Shown: piece after piece, positions 1 through 12,279 of the stretch | Numbering within the stretch: position 1 is the stretch's first letter | How the letters are laid out: every line of letters starts with the position of its first letter | Assembly: GCA_029706075.1 (NCBI GenBank) | Contig: JAINUG010000021.1 | Coordinates: 124,001 to 188,000, forward strand | Length of the DNA stretch: 64,000 bases | Reading direction: 5' to 3' | DNA from: Aldrovandia affinis | Taxonomy: Eukaryota; Chordata; Actinopteri; Notacanthiformes; Halosauridae | Translations under genes and position numbers: made by a program | Notes under the pieces: model-generated | Database searches by the model: none | What the model was told of the DNA's origin: nothing | What the model saw: the letters and a program-made list of their open reading frames with translations, nothing else

Positions 1-1295
1 GTGGCTCCAGCAGCCTGCCGGCCCCGCTATTGTGCCCCTCCAGGATCTCAGCCGCTTGCTAGTTCCATTCAGCTCCGCTGCCCGTTGCCATAGAGACCGT
101 ACCTTGCCACAATGCCCTCGGCTCATTAAGGATTCTTATGGAGACATTTTGGAAGGCTTCTACGTGCGCCCATGTGTGTACGCAATGCACATGTGTATGC
201 TTGAGTGTACATGTTTTGGGCGATGAGAGACGGAGGATAGAGCTTTAATGCAGACTGCGCTCTCTTGGTTTGTTCCATCATTGAGAAACATAAAGAAGTG
301 CCGGTACTTAGTCACATTCTCTATACACTGGTGTTCATTTTCCTTCATTATTAAATAAATACGTTATATTAAATACATGTGATTTTCTTCCACAAGTGTC
401 TTCTTGATTCTCGTTCTCGTGGATCCCAGCACAACGCTGTCTACCAGTAGCACATGCACTGGAGGGGTCCTGCACCCATTTCTGCCCTACTTCTTCCAGA
501 GGATGCTAGATATAACTGAACTTCCCATTAAGATAACACAACGGGCTAAACCAGCCATGAAATGCACATTCTCAAGCACGGGGCTACTCTTTGTTTGTTG
601 TGAATAAGTCCTCTGTCAGTTATGTTTTTTTCATCTCGCAGTGTACAATCTGTACAGTCAGGTGCAGACACAAAGAGCTGCCAAGACGACAGCAGGAGGG
701 GGGGCAAATCCTGGCTGAGGGGGGAACGTATTGAGGATTGAGGATCTTTTGTTTTACTTCATCAAACCTTTCCCACACAGAGACACACAGTACCCTGTCA
801 TAGCAGACTAAGCAAGTTTCTACTACACTCTGTTAACTGGCCAGCATGGCTGAGAATATGCTCTCTTTGTTTGACGAGCCTATTTTGGGGGTGTGTGGTG
901 TCGCACTATCATTGGGTCTTGCATCTTATGCATAAGCATATCGCCCCTCCCTATCGACCCGTCATTTTGAGCTACATTGTCTGTCTGCACAGATCCACAG
1001 TGAGCCTGCATTGTCACGTTCTCACTGCGCCCCCTCTGGCCAAGCTCTGTAACAACCAGTGCAAAGCACAACAGTTTCAGATGATGTTGTACAGCCAGCA
1101 TCCTGCTTTCCTCGTTTCCTGGTCTTTTATGTGCCACAATTAAATTAGATGACTTTTATTCTCATTGATGACTGTGTGTGAGGAAACAAGAATATCAAAT
1201 TGATTTTATATGCAATATACAGCTGTGCATTTGTAGTACTAGTCAACAAAAGGGGACATCATCCTTTTAAATTTTAAATTTTTTAAAATGGGACT
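1..1295. other. Intergenic, no gene seen
   Basis: No open frame here resembles a protein I recognise, and the short frames overlap on both strands without coding character. Nothing but unique-looking, mildly AT-rich DNA is visible. In the human arrangement TRMT61A and CKB lie on this side of BAG5, but none of their exons is recognisable here. Confidence 0.6.
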
Positions 1296-1297
1296 TT

Positions 1298-1365
1298 AAC
1301 CACATTTTACATTTACATTTTAAGCATTTAGCAGACGCTCTTATCCAGAGGGACTTACAAGATGT
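1298..1365 (-). repeat. SINE 3' tail fragment
   Basis: Read on the minus strand this is the common fish SINE tail: a 'taagtccctctggataagag' block followed by 'cgtctgctaaatg' and short aaatgta repeats. The same tail ends the elements near 3.8, 33.1 and 39.3 kb. The tRNA-like head is not recognisable next to it, so the copy is truncated. Confidence 0.75.
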
Positions 1366-3690
1366 GGATAAATACATGGTAGGGAACCAGGGAACAACAG
1401 CAACCACACATTATTTAGAGTACTTTCAAGATGGTACCTTTTCACAGAACACACATCCCAATTTATTCACGGCTCATAAACTCGTGAAAATAAGGTGTGC
1501 TTTGTATGATGTGCTAGCGGAAGAAAGGATATTGCAGATGACCCAGGAAGCTGACCTTGCCATTGATCTGTAATGACCTGTAGACAAATGGTCAAATTGG
1601 ATAGTTCAGTTCTGTGAGTGAGTGTCCCAGTTTACCTACACGGGGCTCAGGATTGTGCTAAGATGAGGGATTTGCGACAGACAAGTCGTCGTCACTCACT
1701 ACAATGAAATAATTTGATTATGCCTCTCACAAGGCTGAATGCCAACTGCAGTAATTTAGGGAGCATGAAATAATGAATTGGGACGCAGCCACCAAAAGCT
1801 CAATAAAAGGCCAGTTGGGGTTTTGTTAATATCGGTTGTCGTGTCAACTGACCAGTTGGGACAGTACCAACCCCTGTTGTCATGTTGCTGCCAGCCTCCA
1901 TGACCAAGCTGTTGTGATACAGACTTTTTTCCTTCACCAAAAACACAAGATGTGAAATTTCCACTGCATGTTTCTGTGACTCATTTTTGTAGCTGGCCAG
2001 ATTTGTCATGAGGGCTGGAGTGAGAGAAAAATATGTTTTGCAGCTGTGCCTCATGCTTGCGTGTTATTTGGCTTGGAGTGCAGCAAGCTGAATTAACACG
2101 CATATCGATGTAGAACTCTGTAGGACCCTAAATCTCTGAATAGCCCAAAATGCGCTTCCACAAACGAGTTATGAACAACCCATGTAACGGTAGCAGAGAG
2201 AGGGGTGGAAAAGGCATGGCTTGGATGAGATTGTCGACTTTCCATTTCATTAAAAATTCCTTTCAGCCCTCTAGCGGATCTGTGTGGCCTACATATGCAC
2301 CCCCACCCCCTTCGCTCCCCCTGACTGTGCCCACCCCTCTCTGTGCCCACACAGCAGGCAACAAGCATCTATGTTGTTTCAGATCTCACTCCCACAGTTC
2401 CAATCTGGACTGTGTTATTCTCACACCCTTTAGCCCCTCTCACACTGTCTCAGCTGACCATCAATCATTCCAGAGGGTGGATGGCTGGGTTATTGCATAG
2501 GGGAAGCGAGGAGGGGGTTTGATGGGTAATGATAGGGTGGGTGCAGGAAGATGTCTGCAAAGGCGTGGCGGCCATAGCCTGGTGCAGAGTGGCCTGATTC
2601 CTGCTGCTGGCAGAACGTAGTGCCCACGCACGCGCAGACGGGCTTTCCTGCACATGTGTGTCAGAAGCCGCCATTGGCTGGGAATGGTTATGCAACGTGC
2701 CCTGCCTCTTCCCTCCACCAGGTTGGTTAAGTCTCAGGATGGCAAGCTGCACATGAGCCAACGGGTGCACGTTACAAAAGTGTGGGGGGAGCATCTCCAT
2801 GTATGACCGTCTCAGTGCCCCCCACCCACTCCCCCATCTCATTCTATCATAGGAAGCCATTTTCTTTTATTTCTTTTCATTGATTATGTGTGGGTTCACA
2901 TAATGACCGTGGCACCAAAATTAATGGCCCATATTTTTTGCAGTTGGCAAGCAGCATAAGCCCTCTTAATATTTGCCTGGCGGAGCTAATGACCAAATCA
3001 TACTAAGATACCTTTTGAGATCCATTCTTCACTCATTAATAATATGCAGAACCATGGCATTGTGCAGAGCCTATTTGCAGGCTGTTGGAAGGGCGAAACA
3101 AATGCATTTATAACACGGATTTTCATACAGCACCTGCTCCTGCATTCATGTGCACATTTAGAAGGCGATGGGTAATGGCGCAGAAGTGAGTGTGGTTACG
3201 TAACGTGCATTTATACTGTCCGGCACGTGCACCGCTCTTTAACACAGCCAGGTTGGGGGGGGGTGGGACGGAGATCAATTAGTCTCTCCTTCACTGAGCT
3301 TCTAGCCGGGGATGCGTGGAAGGGGATGGGGAGGGCAGAAACTGGGACAGCTGACCCATGTGATCGTTACCATGGAGACCGCAGCAGGCAGAGCAGGGAA
3401 AGCTGAAATGGAGCTCTTGACAGTTGTGTTTTGTCTGCGTGCGCTTTCTCACTTTGTTCCTACTCCGTTCCTCAATTTGTAGAACACACCCTCATAACTC
3501 GGAAGGCTTAGGAGGAGAGATGAGGGAGTACTATAACTGCCTGCTACGAGCAATACAGTGAAACGCCCGTGACAGTGCGCTGTTGATCAATACAGCGAAG
3601 CATGCAATGAAAAGCTGAAGGGTAAATGTGATGGCGCATTAAGTCCCTGTTGTAACACTGAGCACTGTGGGATGAGCCACATCTGTGGTT
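1366..3690. other. Intergenic, no gene seen
   Basis: Frames of up to about 130 codons near 2.15-2.86 kb overlap on both strands and match nothing known; I read them as chance frames. The stretch at about 2.9-3.2 kb is AT-rich, low in simple repeat and has ATTA/TAAT-type words, so it could be a conserved non-coding block, but nothing in the sequence proves it. Confidence 0.55.
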
Positions 3691-3838
3691 CTCTGTGGCT
3701 CAGTTGGTAGAGCACAGCGTTGGCAATGCTTAGGTTGTGGGTTCAATCCCCACTGGGGCCACATATACTGAAAATGTATGCATTCACTACTGTAAGTCTC
3801 TTTGGATAAAAGCGTCTGCTAAATGGCATATATTATTA
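3691..3838 (+). repeat. tRNA-derived SINE
   Basis: The head has a polymerase III A-box-like word (tggctcagttgg, about 3696-3707) and a B-box-like word (ggttcaatccc, about 3739-3749). The tail is 'gtaagtctctttggataaaa' followed by 'gcgtctgctaaatg'. This is the classic two-part build of a fish tRNA-derived SINE with a LINE-like tail. It is a retroposed copy, not a working tRNA gene. Confidence 0.85.
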
Positions 3839-6800
3839 TCATAATTGGATGGCCTGCTCTTAACAATAAGCACACACACACACATAGGACCTAGTCCCTC
3901 TGTACCTGATGACTCAGGACATCATACCTTAATTCTATATGTACGTTTTTCAGTCGTATGCTGGATCAATATCTTCCCTCATAGCATATGCTGATCAATA
4001 GCTCTTATCTGGGCCAGCCACCTGCCTTCCCAGCACATCAATGGGCATGCTAAAACAGCGATCTCTCGAGATAATGCTCAGAGACAGAGAGTGGTGGCCA
4101 TGGGCGTTCGCTTGGTGGGAATGGGGCGTGACCTAGTTTCACAAGGCCCCTCGCTGCGAGAGACAGCGAACCCCTCCGGGTCAGCCTAGGGGCCAATCTG
4201 CACACACTGTCCAGGACACAAAGGAGCCACTGTACCCCGATGTGCTCCAGAGATGTGCGCTCCGCTCCCTCGCCGGCTGTGCTTTCATGCACACGCATCA
4301 CCACAGCGTCTCCTCTCCATTGGGGAGTGCCCCTCCTTTCTGTCTCGAAGCGTAGACAGCGCAGACACACCTCTGATGTAGATACAGTGCGCTACCACTC
4401 CTAGTCGCAGCCCCATTTTGCACAAAAGACGGTTGATGTGCACAGGTCTTGACGACTGGTGCCATCTGTTGGCTGAACGAGGAAATTGTGCTGTTGGTGA
4501 TACAGTCTAGGGTGTGTCCGTGTCTCTCCTTGTTGCCAACTGAGGAATCTTGTCACCAGATACAGTGGCATTTAGAGCAACTAAGTGGCATTTGTACACA
4601 GAAAATGCCAGATATTTGTTTTTCTTGACCAAGTTAGCAACAAATAAAAATGCAGTTTATGTATGCGTGGGTATCAGAGTGCCTCGAAACACAGGAAATA
4701 AGCGACATTTTCCTTTGCTTTAGCCCCACCCCAACCATTTGCAATTTCTGTGGACAAAAAGCAACATCTAGAGGGCAATAAGGGGACTTTCCGCTCTGAA
4801 GAGTTGGCAACATTGGAGTTTCCAAGGATCTTCTTTGTGTCAGCCATTTTTTCATTGTCAGGCAGTTATTTGCATTATTTAGGCAGGTTATTCTACGTTA
4901 CAGCCTGTGAAGATGTAAAAAATTATGCTGTTGATTATTATAAGTTCTGAAATATTACAAATTGCAAAATGTAAGGTATTGATTGTTTAAGAAAGGTTTT
5001 TACCATTGAAGATTAAGTTCGAAATTCCACAAGAGAAGAAAGACAGAGGGCTCCCCTGTGGCACAAAACATTAACAACTAGTGTTGGGCTTATTGGAGGC
5101 TGATCTCTCAGTGTAAATAGGTAGTTGGAAGTGAAAGGATATCTCGATGCATTTTTGAAATCTACCTTGTTCCTGAGCATTCATTTAGATATACAGTATG
5201 CCAGTCTTGAACAGTACTAAAATGACTTGATCTCCTGCCGGTGCGGCAGATGGTTGATTCTTCAAATAGTGTGGCTTGGTGTACTAAAGGTTTGCAGTAT
5301 TTCACCTGGTGATGCCACTGCAGTCTTGTGCTCGGTACCTTGTCTTGAATAAGCAGCTGCACTTACCCAGGAAAGGAAATATCATTCCTTCAGCTCTGAT
5401 CCCAAGATGCCTTAAGCCTGAGCGCCTGTCATTGCCTTATCGCCGCTCTGTTATTAAGTGGCTCCGGCGCACAGCAAAATGAAGACACTGGCAGACAGAC
5501 TGCACTGTTATCACCGTCCTCCCAGCACCAGCATCAGCCTTTGCGCTCTGACCGCTTGACAAATAGAAAAAGAGAATGATCTCCCATACCATTGAAATAT
5601 GTATTTCCTACGCTACTTCCTCTCGTGTGCATAGCACAGGGGATGAGGGGGAAAAAGTCGCCGTTACCATGGCAACAGACCCGGTCACCAGTGTTAACGC
5701 TTTATGGATCGGTATCCCCTCCTCGAGGGGCATCTCCCTGCCCTGCCCCTGAGCGCCTCCTCACCATGGCACAGTCAGGATGAGTGTATGGGCATGACGC
5801 ACAGCTACAGTCTGAAGCACATGACTGCGCAGAAGGAAAATAAGAGCGTGTGAGACAGCGCCAGCACTCCCGGAGAGCGGGCTAATGCTCTTACGACGCA
5901 TCCGAGGCCATTGGACTTCTGAGGGCCGAGACGGGGAAGTGTTTTGGCGGTAGTGGGCCAGTCTGGAGCCGGGAGCACGGGGGAACAAAGGTCCTCTGTC
6001 AGCTGAGACTCATGCCTGCGAACCTCCCTAAACTCTCACCCATGCCAGAGGAACACTTAGCTCTCCTCACACAGCCAGGAACAAAAGACACTGTCACCTT
6101 CCGAGGTCTGGCTTAACCTCCCCATCCCACCTGCAGCTAAAGCACACAAAACAAACAGAACCAGATCCAGGACACAGGCCTGCGAGATAACCAGAGGCAG
6201 AGCACAACAACATGACCCGCCTGGTGCCGGGCCAGCCTTCTCGGTTTACACGGGCGAGGCTAGCATCGGCCCCACAGAGATTAAAGCGTAAACAAATATC
6301 ATAATTGAAGTTTGTGTCTTTAAAGCCCTGCCAGAAAACAGATGGGACTGGGGAGAGAGGATACTCGGCGGTGTCACGCAGCGTGTGGACGTGGTGGACC
6401 CGCGCTGTGAAGAGACTCAGCTGTGTTAGGGTGACCTCCCACGCACGGAACAATGTCCCTCTTCTGTTCCAGGGGTCAGTGGACCAGGGGTTGGAGGGTC
6501 AGGAGGTCCAACATTGGATGTGTTGGTGTCTCCCTTGACCGGGGCTGTCTAAGGAAAAGCAACCGAAGGCTTTCGGCCACAGTAGTGGAAAGTGAATTAG
6601 TAGGAAGTTAGTTTGCTTCGTTTATTCTGTGTGAATAGAAAAGAGCACAAAAGATCACTGTAGTTGTAGAGTCAGTGCGCTATTATCTACTGTACAAGCA
6701 AGATCCTCACTGCACTGCTGCCCTTTATGCTCTGTACCGGACGCCATTGCCCAATGAAAGACACATGAGGTGTTACTATGCAAATTCAGACAATTCGCAG

Positions 6801-7080
6801 CTGTTTAAAAAACATTTATACACAGTCTTAAAAACATATTTCATCTTGCTGGTGGTCAGCAAACAAGTTAAGTGGAAGCACAATTTCAGAGCCACATTGC
6901 CCCCTTGTGGTACTTCTAGTGAGTACTTTTCAAGACATTTTGAGTGCTCCTCGAGGATGATTCTGCTGCAGCTGCATTCCACATGGATCATGGCTTTTGT
7001 AACTGCTAATCCCCATTCATGTGCAGATTATTATGCAAACTGTGGAATATCCTGGGAAATGAAATGCCTCCACACTAAAA
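3839..7080. other. Intergenic, no gene seen
   Basis: Contains a short CA run near 3870 and several chance frames up to about 138 codons (for example 6675-7091) with no recognisable domains. No splice-bounded exon of a known neighbour could be found. The region lies beyond the likely 3' end of bag5. Confidence 0.55.
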
Positions 7081-7098
7081 CTTCAAGATAGAGACTCA

Positions 7099-7104
7099 TT
7101 TATT
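7099..7104 (-). terminator. bag5: Candidate poly(A) signal of bag5
   Basis: TTTATT on the plus strand reads AATAAA on the minus strand, about 3.4 kb after the bag5 stop codon. The DNA between is AT-rich and free of credible genes, as expected for a long 3' UTR. Other weaker signals lie closer, so the real end may be earlier. Confidence 0.4.
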
Positions 7105-8186
7105 TGGCTGGATTGAAAAATAAAACAAACAGGAAACAGACCTTTTATCGAAGCATTCACACAGTTACAACCCCAATGCTTTTGTACAAGCATCTCCTGT
7201 TTGACTGACAAACACAATAAGCCCATCACAATCAACTTTGTTCAAGATCACACTTGTTTTCTTAGCATCTTGATCAACTAAATATTTACCACTTCATAAT
7301 ATTTACAACTTTTTAACCAAAAAAAAAATCTCGCCATGAAAAGCAGCCAAAACTGAAATGTACAGTGTGTAAACACGAGTCGGTCCGGCCAAAAAAACAT
7401 GCCCTCAGATATCGAACTGATGAAAACCAAGAGCAACATCAGGCCTCTTTTACAAATCCCTACTGCTGGCTCCGTACGATTAAAAAATATTTTTTTTCTT
7501 TACAAACGATGGAAAAAAGTATGCAAAAATAGCTTTGGTACTTGGGGAGACACTACTATGACATTCCGTAACTACATTCTAGTTCTAAAAATGTCTTACT
7601 TTCCTGTAAGGGAAGAGATGGAAGTTTTCAGCTTGGCATGGGGCTAAAGCTTTTGCTGGAGTTGAGGTGTGAAGCATTTCTCTTTGACAGCAGCTACTTC
7701 ATGTGTGGCATTCCTTTCCAGCCTGGTCTGCTTCTCTTCTCCTCTCTCTCTCTCCAGGACGCCGCGTCCTCGGCCCTTGTATGGGAGGAGGAGCTTAAGA
7801 GACATTTTTACATGTCGGCCGAATGCCACAGTGGGTACGCTGGAACAATGCCCTTAAATTCACATCCTGCGTCTCTGGCTCTCTCTACCAGAACCCACAC
7901 TTTACAAATGTCCTCTTTTGGAGATCCGATAACGTAAAGGCGCTTTTCTTTCTTTCAAAAACCCTGGTCTTGAAAAGCTGGCGGTACGAAAAGGCCTTTA
8001 ACACAATGGACTGGCAGCCTGACACAAATGAGTTAGAGAACACCGCATCGCAGTTTAAGCAGATGTTTCTGTGACTGTGAACTGGTAATAGAAGAGCCCC
8101 CATCGTTGATCCCGCGCGAGCTGAATATGTAGCGCTTCACCCGCTCGTGTCTCATCTAGATGCTCCAAGGTCAAAGCACCCTTTGA

Positions 8187-8451
8187 AGCAGGGGTGTCAA
8201 ATTCCTTTCCCAGAGTACTGGTGCATGCTGGTTTTTGTTGCCACTCAATAATTTAAGTCACCTAGTTATCTGTATTTTAAGTTGCTCTCAGAGAAAAATA
8301 TGGGCCGATTATTCAAATGTGCCCTTAACCTTAAAATTCACTCCGCAAAAAAAAATCATTATGGTGTTTTCAGTCATACAAGTCAGAGGAGTGACCTATA
8401 AAGGAGATTATCGCAATACTGCTTGAGTGAAACCAATTAGACACCCCTGCT
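8187..8451. mobile_element. Small terminal-inverted-repeat element (MITE-like)
   Basis: Begins agcaggggtgtc (8187-8198) and ends with its exact reverse complement gacacccctgct (8440-8451). The roughly 265 bp interior has no coding frame, which fits a non-autonomous DNA transposon. The same caggggtgtca word begins the element near 35.47 kb, so both may belong to one fish repeat family. A target-site duplication is not evident. It lies inside the probable bag5 3' UTR. Confidence 0.6.
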
Positions 8452-9322
8452 CTGTGAGCATGCTTTGATTTCTACTTTTTACAAACATACCTTTAGGGGG
8501 AAAAAAAAGGATGAAACAAAAACTGGATATTTGACCTATTATTGAAAATTGGTGACGAAAATAAGGGAACCGATCTAGTCCTGGAGACCAAAGCTGCCCC
8601 ACCCTTAGCAGAAAAGTCTTATATTTCCCTTCTCTTTTACAACAAATTGGTTCCGACAAATCGACAGCACATTCATAAAGTATAACAGAAGGGGCAATAT
8701 GACCGTTTTAACACTGTATATGACCGCTGTGCAGTAGCCATTGTATACTAGGTATCAGATTGACAGATATCGTGTAACCAGGGCACTACGGTTGCTGGGG
8801 TGGATTACTGTGCCGAGCTGCTGCAGACGGCTGTTGCTGGGGCAGATGTGCCAAGTGGCTGTCTGGTCTAATCCGCTGCCTGGGCAATCCTCTCTCTTGA
8901 TTCCGGTGAAGAGCGTAGCACTGCTAGCCCCAAAGAGACCGACATCACGCAGGGGAGACAATCTGTAGCATCGCAAATGGGCAATTGATGTGTGCGCATG
9001 TGCGTCCCTTGAGAGGATGGGAGGGGGAGATTATAATCAAACTGAAGCCGAAAGTGCAAATCTGAGCCCGCAGCCTGTGCATGCTCCAGTTCGGAGCACC
9101 GCGGACTCCACCGAAGCGTGCCGCCTTACCCTCCCTTCCCTCGAGGGTTTCTTTACGGAGCAATTTGGGTTCCTCCACTCTGGAAGGGGCCGAGGCCGGA
9201 AAGAGCAGTGCCGTGGGTACACTGGGCACCCAGCTCCGGCGCGTATACTTTTGTGCTCTAAATGAATAATTTAGCAGGGGAAGGAGACTCTCTTTGTTTC
9301 CTCGGTAGACAGACGAGCCACA

Positions 9323-9361
9323 TCTCCTTGCCGACCCACATCTCCCTTGCCGACCCACATT
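9323..9361. repeat. Short tandem duplication
   Basis: A unit of about 20 bp (cacatctcc-ttgccgaccca) is repeated almost exactly twice in a row. Minor local duplication. Confidence 0.6.
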
Positions 9362-10537
9362 AAGCCTTCACTGGATCAGCGTGTGTGTGTGCGTGCGTGT
9401 GTGTGGGGGGGAAGGTGTACGACCAAGGAAAGGCACAGAGATTTGGGGCTTTTTTAGAAATGGCTCCCTGCGACTGAGTAGGGTGGAGATGTAGAAAGCC
9501 CTGTCCACTTTGATCACTGTGTACACTTCAAACACGTCACCCCCGGGCCCTGGCTCACGCGGCCGACACACCCCTCTCTTCTTTTGACAATTGAGAAATG
9601 AGACTGAACGAGCAACAGAGGTTTTCACTAGATTCACGAGTCCAGGCAGGGCGAGGCACACGCAGGCGTGGTCCTGGGGCCGTTCCTGCGGATATCCTGC
9701 AGCCTGCTGTTTGTTTTATGGCGCCCGCGAGAGGCTGTGGCCTCGTTCCGCCGGGAACACTTTTATGCTCCGAGTTTTCGATTTCACATGTTTTCTTTCC
9801 ACATTACGGTGTAGGAGGTGGTTTTGTAACATTTGAATGGCAGCCAGTGACAGCTGGGCAGGGGTGGGGATTTTGCACCGAGAGTGAATTGAAAACAAAG
9901 CCTGAAATAAACACAAACACAATCTATAAATAAAGTGCATAATTTCTGTTAATAGATATTTCGGGCCGTTTCGTGACAGACCGAATTCTGTGTAGATAAA
10001 AAGCCAACGCAGAGCCTCGGTGTGGATCAGAAAGCCGTCGTCTTAAAATGCAGTTTCTAGGGTCCTCGAGGGTTCCACCCCTCGTCGTTGACAGGTTTTT
10101 GCTCTTCGGTGTCCTAATCAGAATCGGACAGACACACAGGTGAGCGGACCCTCTGCTCCAGGTTCCAGCATCACGCTGACAAGGACAGTTAAAAATCACA
10201 AGCAAGCGTTCGAGGATGCTGTAGATACGTCAAGCACACAATGGAATAGTAATAATGCAGTAACTTTCTGCTAAAGGTAATCGACAAAGTAACTCTGACT
10301 CGGTTTTCCATCCATCAGACAACAGTCTACAACGGCAACATAAGAGACCACCACTGCAATGCATTCTGGGATTTAGTCAATATTTACACTCTCCCTGTAC
10401 ACAGATTTCCTTCATATATATATATACAGCTAGTCATCATACTTGCAGTCCCTTCCAGTGTACTGAACTGTTTGTGATATGATGTCACCCCTCCTGCATC
10501 AGGGAGAACGAACGCAGGAGGGCGCAGGGGTGCGGGG

Positions 10538-11078
10538 TCAGTATTCCCACTCGTCAGTCTTCATGTCCAGGTAGCTAAGGATGTTCTGGGCGAATTTGAC
10601 AGCCTGTTTGCGGGCGGCTTTGGTCATCGGGTCGCCCTGTGGGTCCACGGCGTCCAGGGCCAGCAGCTGCTTGGTCAGAAGCTCCTCCAGCATCATGTAG
10701 CTCTTGTCGGCGCGCTTGCCGTCGAAGCACAGCACCCGCGCCTGCAGCTCCAACAGGCTGGCCAGCACCTGCCACACGGCCCTGTGGGCGGGGTGCTCCT
10801 CCAGCCCGGGCTGCCGCCTCTCCAGCGCCTCCCGCAGGTCAAGGAAGGTGATGACGGCCTGCAGCTCCAGCACGGCCCGGCGGCGTGCCTCGCGGATGCA
10901 GGGGTTCCGGGCGGTGTCCACCTCGTCCAGGTGCGTCAGCAGGCTCTGCAGCTCCGCCTTGGGCCTGAAGCTGAACTCCCCGACCCCGCACTGACGCAGC
11001 ATCTCCCCCCGCAGCTGGGCCACGCGTCCGCGCACCGCCTCGATCTGCCGGATGGAATCGTTCTGGGCCAGATCGTAC
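10538..11078 (-). CDS. bag5: bag5 coding exon 2
   Basis: Begins after gtggttacag with G-TAC-GAT-CTG (Y D L) and ends with ...GAC GAG TGG GAA TAC TGA. It encodes the last two BAG repeats and the conserved DEWEY C terminus. The intron to exon 1 is only 358 bp and includes an A/T-rich patch near 11.12-11.17 kb. Confidence 0.93.
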
Positions 11079-12245
11079 CTGTAACCACACACATCGCTCA
11101 GACGGGGCCCTGTTACGAGTTTTTTTTTTCATTTAGAAGAAAAAAATCCAAGTAAGAAAATAAAAAAGGTCGTTTCATATACAAACTGACAACTGGTAAG
11201 AGATTTTGGCCTGCAGCATGAGAGAACACAGATGGTATTTTAGAAAACACGAATAAAAGCTTATTAAAACAACCTGACAGGGACGCTTTTTTAATGTACT
11301 CTCTCTGTCCACACACGTCCAACCCAGAAGCGAAGTGCTGCTAGAAAAAAAGCAACGCAATATTTCTGGCGCTAGACATTTTAACCGTCTAAAACAGGGG
11401 CGTGGCGGGTGAACGTAAAGTGGCGTGGGAGCATACCTGCATGTGTCGTCTCCTTCGCCCTCCAGGTCCAGGTGTTTCAGCAGGCCGTTAATTTCCTCCA
11501 CCACCCGCTTGCGGTAGTTCCTGACGGACGCGTTTCCAGACACGTCCAGGGCGTCGAGCTCCACCAGCAGCTCGGTGAGGATGCGTGAGAGGTGGGCGCA
11601 GCTGTCCCGCCCGCTCAGCCCCATCAGCAGCGCCACCAGCTGGCTGCGGGCCCCGCTCACCTGCACCATCACCTGGTTGATCCGCTGCACGGCGGCGTGC
11701 GTGTCCTCGGACAGCGGCAGCGGCAGCGTCTGGCAGCGGGCGCGGCCCTCGATCACGTCCTGCACGGCGCACACGCGCGTCAGCGCCCGGTAGCGGGCCT
11801 TGCGCAGGGGCACGCGGCCGCCCGTCTTCACCTGCGTCAGGCGCAGCACCAGCTCCTGCACGGCGTCCACCAGCTCGTCGCTGATCTCGGCGGCGCCCGA
11901 GCGCTGGGGCTCCACCACGCCCACCTCCACCAGCCGCTGCGCCTCCTGGCTCAGCTCCTCGATGGCCAGGCGCGACGGGTGCGTGGCGTTCTCCTCCAGG
12001 TAGCGCAGCAGGCCCTCCACCTCCTGCGCCGCCCGCTTGCGCGCCTGCTGCAGCTCGGCCTTGCCCTCCGTCTCCACCTGGTCCACCTCCATCTGCAGGC
12101 GGGCCAGCTCTCGCTCCAGCCGCCGGTAGTCGCGGTCGCTCTGCAGCCCGCTGAACGTGCACACCTGCTGGCCCAGCCCCGCTACCTCCTGCTGCACCTC
12201 GTGCAGGCGCACCATGGAGGGGTGCTGGCTGCCACCATTATCCAT
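10538..12245 (-). CDS. bag5: BAG family chaperone regulator 5 (two coding exons)
   Basis: Coding exons are 12245-11437 and 11078-10538 (minus strand), joined in phase 2 at an Arg codon, giving 449 aa; human BAG5 is about 447 aa. The start [20 protein letters not shown] matches the human N terminus, so I use the ATG at 12245 and not the upstream ATG at 12335, which lies in the 5' UTR/intron. Five tandem BAG-type three-helix repeats of about 75-80 residues are visible; the best conserved words are [45 protein letters not shown] and the C-terminal [19 protein letters not shown] domains bind the Hsp70 ATPase domain; family knowledge says BAG5 acts as a nucleotide exchange factor and restrains parkin and Hsp70 refolding in the cytosol. 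It is transcribed divergently from coa8. Oddity: the intron inside the coding region, which the human gene lacks as far as I recall. Confidence 0.95.
11437..12245 (-). CDS. bag5: bag5 coding exon 1
   Basis: Starts at ATG 12245 and ends ...GACGACACATGCAG before the donor gtatgc. It encodes residues 1-269 plus two bases of the next codon, covering roughly the first three BAG repeats. A candidate 5' UTR acceptor (ttgttgtgcag) lies just upstream, ending at 12280, so this exon probably begins at 12279. Confidence 0.93.
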
Positions 12246-12279
12246 CCTCTTCCCACCATCAAAGGGCTTCCCGAACAGG

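Larger units (their letters stand above)
7080..10537 (-). other. bag5: Probable bag5 3' UTR
   Basis: About 3.4 kb between the bag5 stop and a candidate AATAAA at 7099-7104. It contains AT-rich blocks, a small inverted-repeat element (8187-8451), a GT-rich run near 9380-9410 and a TA run near 10417-10426. I see no protein-coding gene; the frames at 8.75-9.36 kb and 9.4-9.9 kb have no family resemblance. The end point is inferred from the poly(A) signal alone. Confidence 0.45.

Noticed and set aside
2150-2860. Overlapping open frames of 85-131 codons on both strands
   Set aside because: They overlap each other, lack family resemblance and start in Pro/His-rich low-complexity sequence; GC-rich chance frames explain them.
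3691-3765. Genuine tRNA gene
   Set aside because: A- and B-box words are present, but the head is followed by a SINE tail and does not fold into a proper cloverleaf by eye; retroposed SINE is the better reading. The same applies at 18.42, 32.92 and 39.13 kb.
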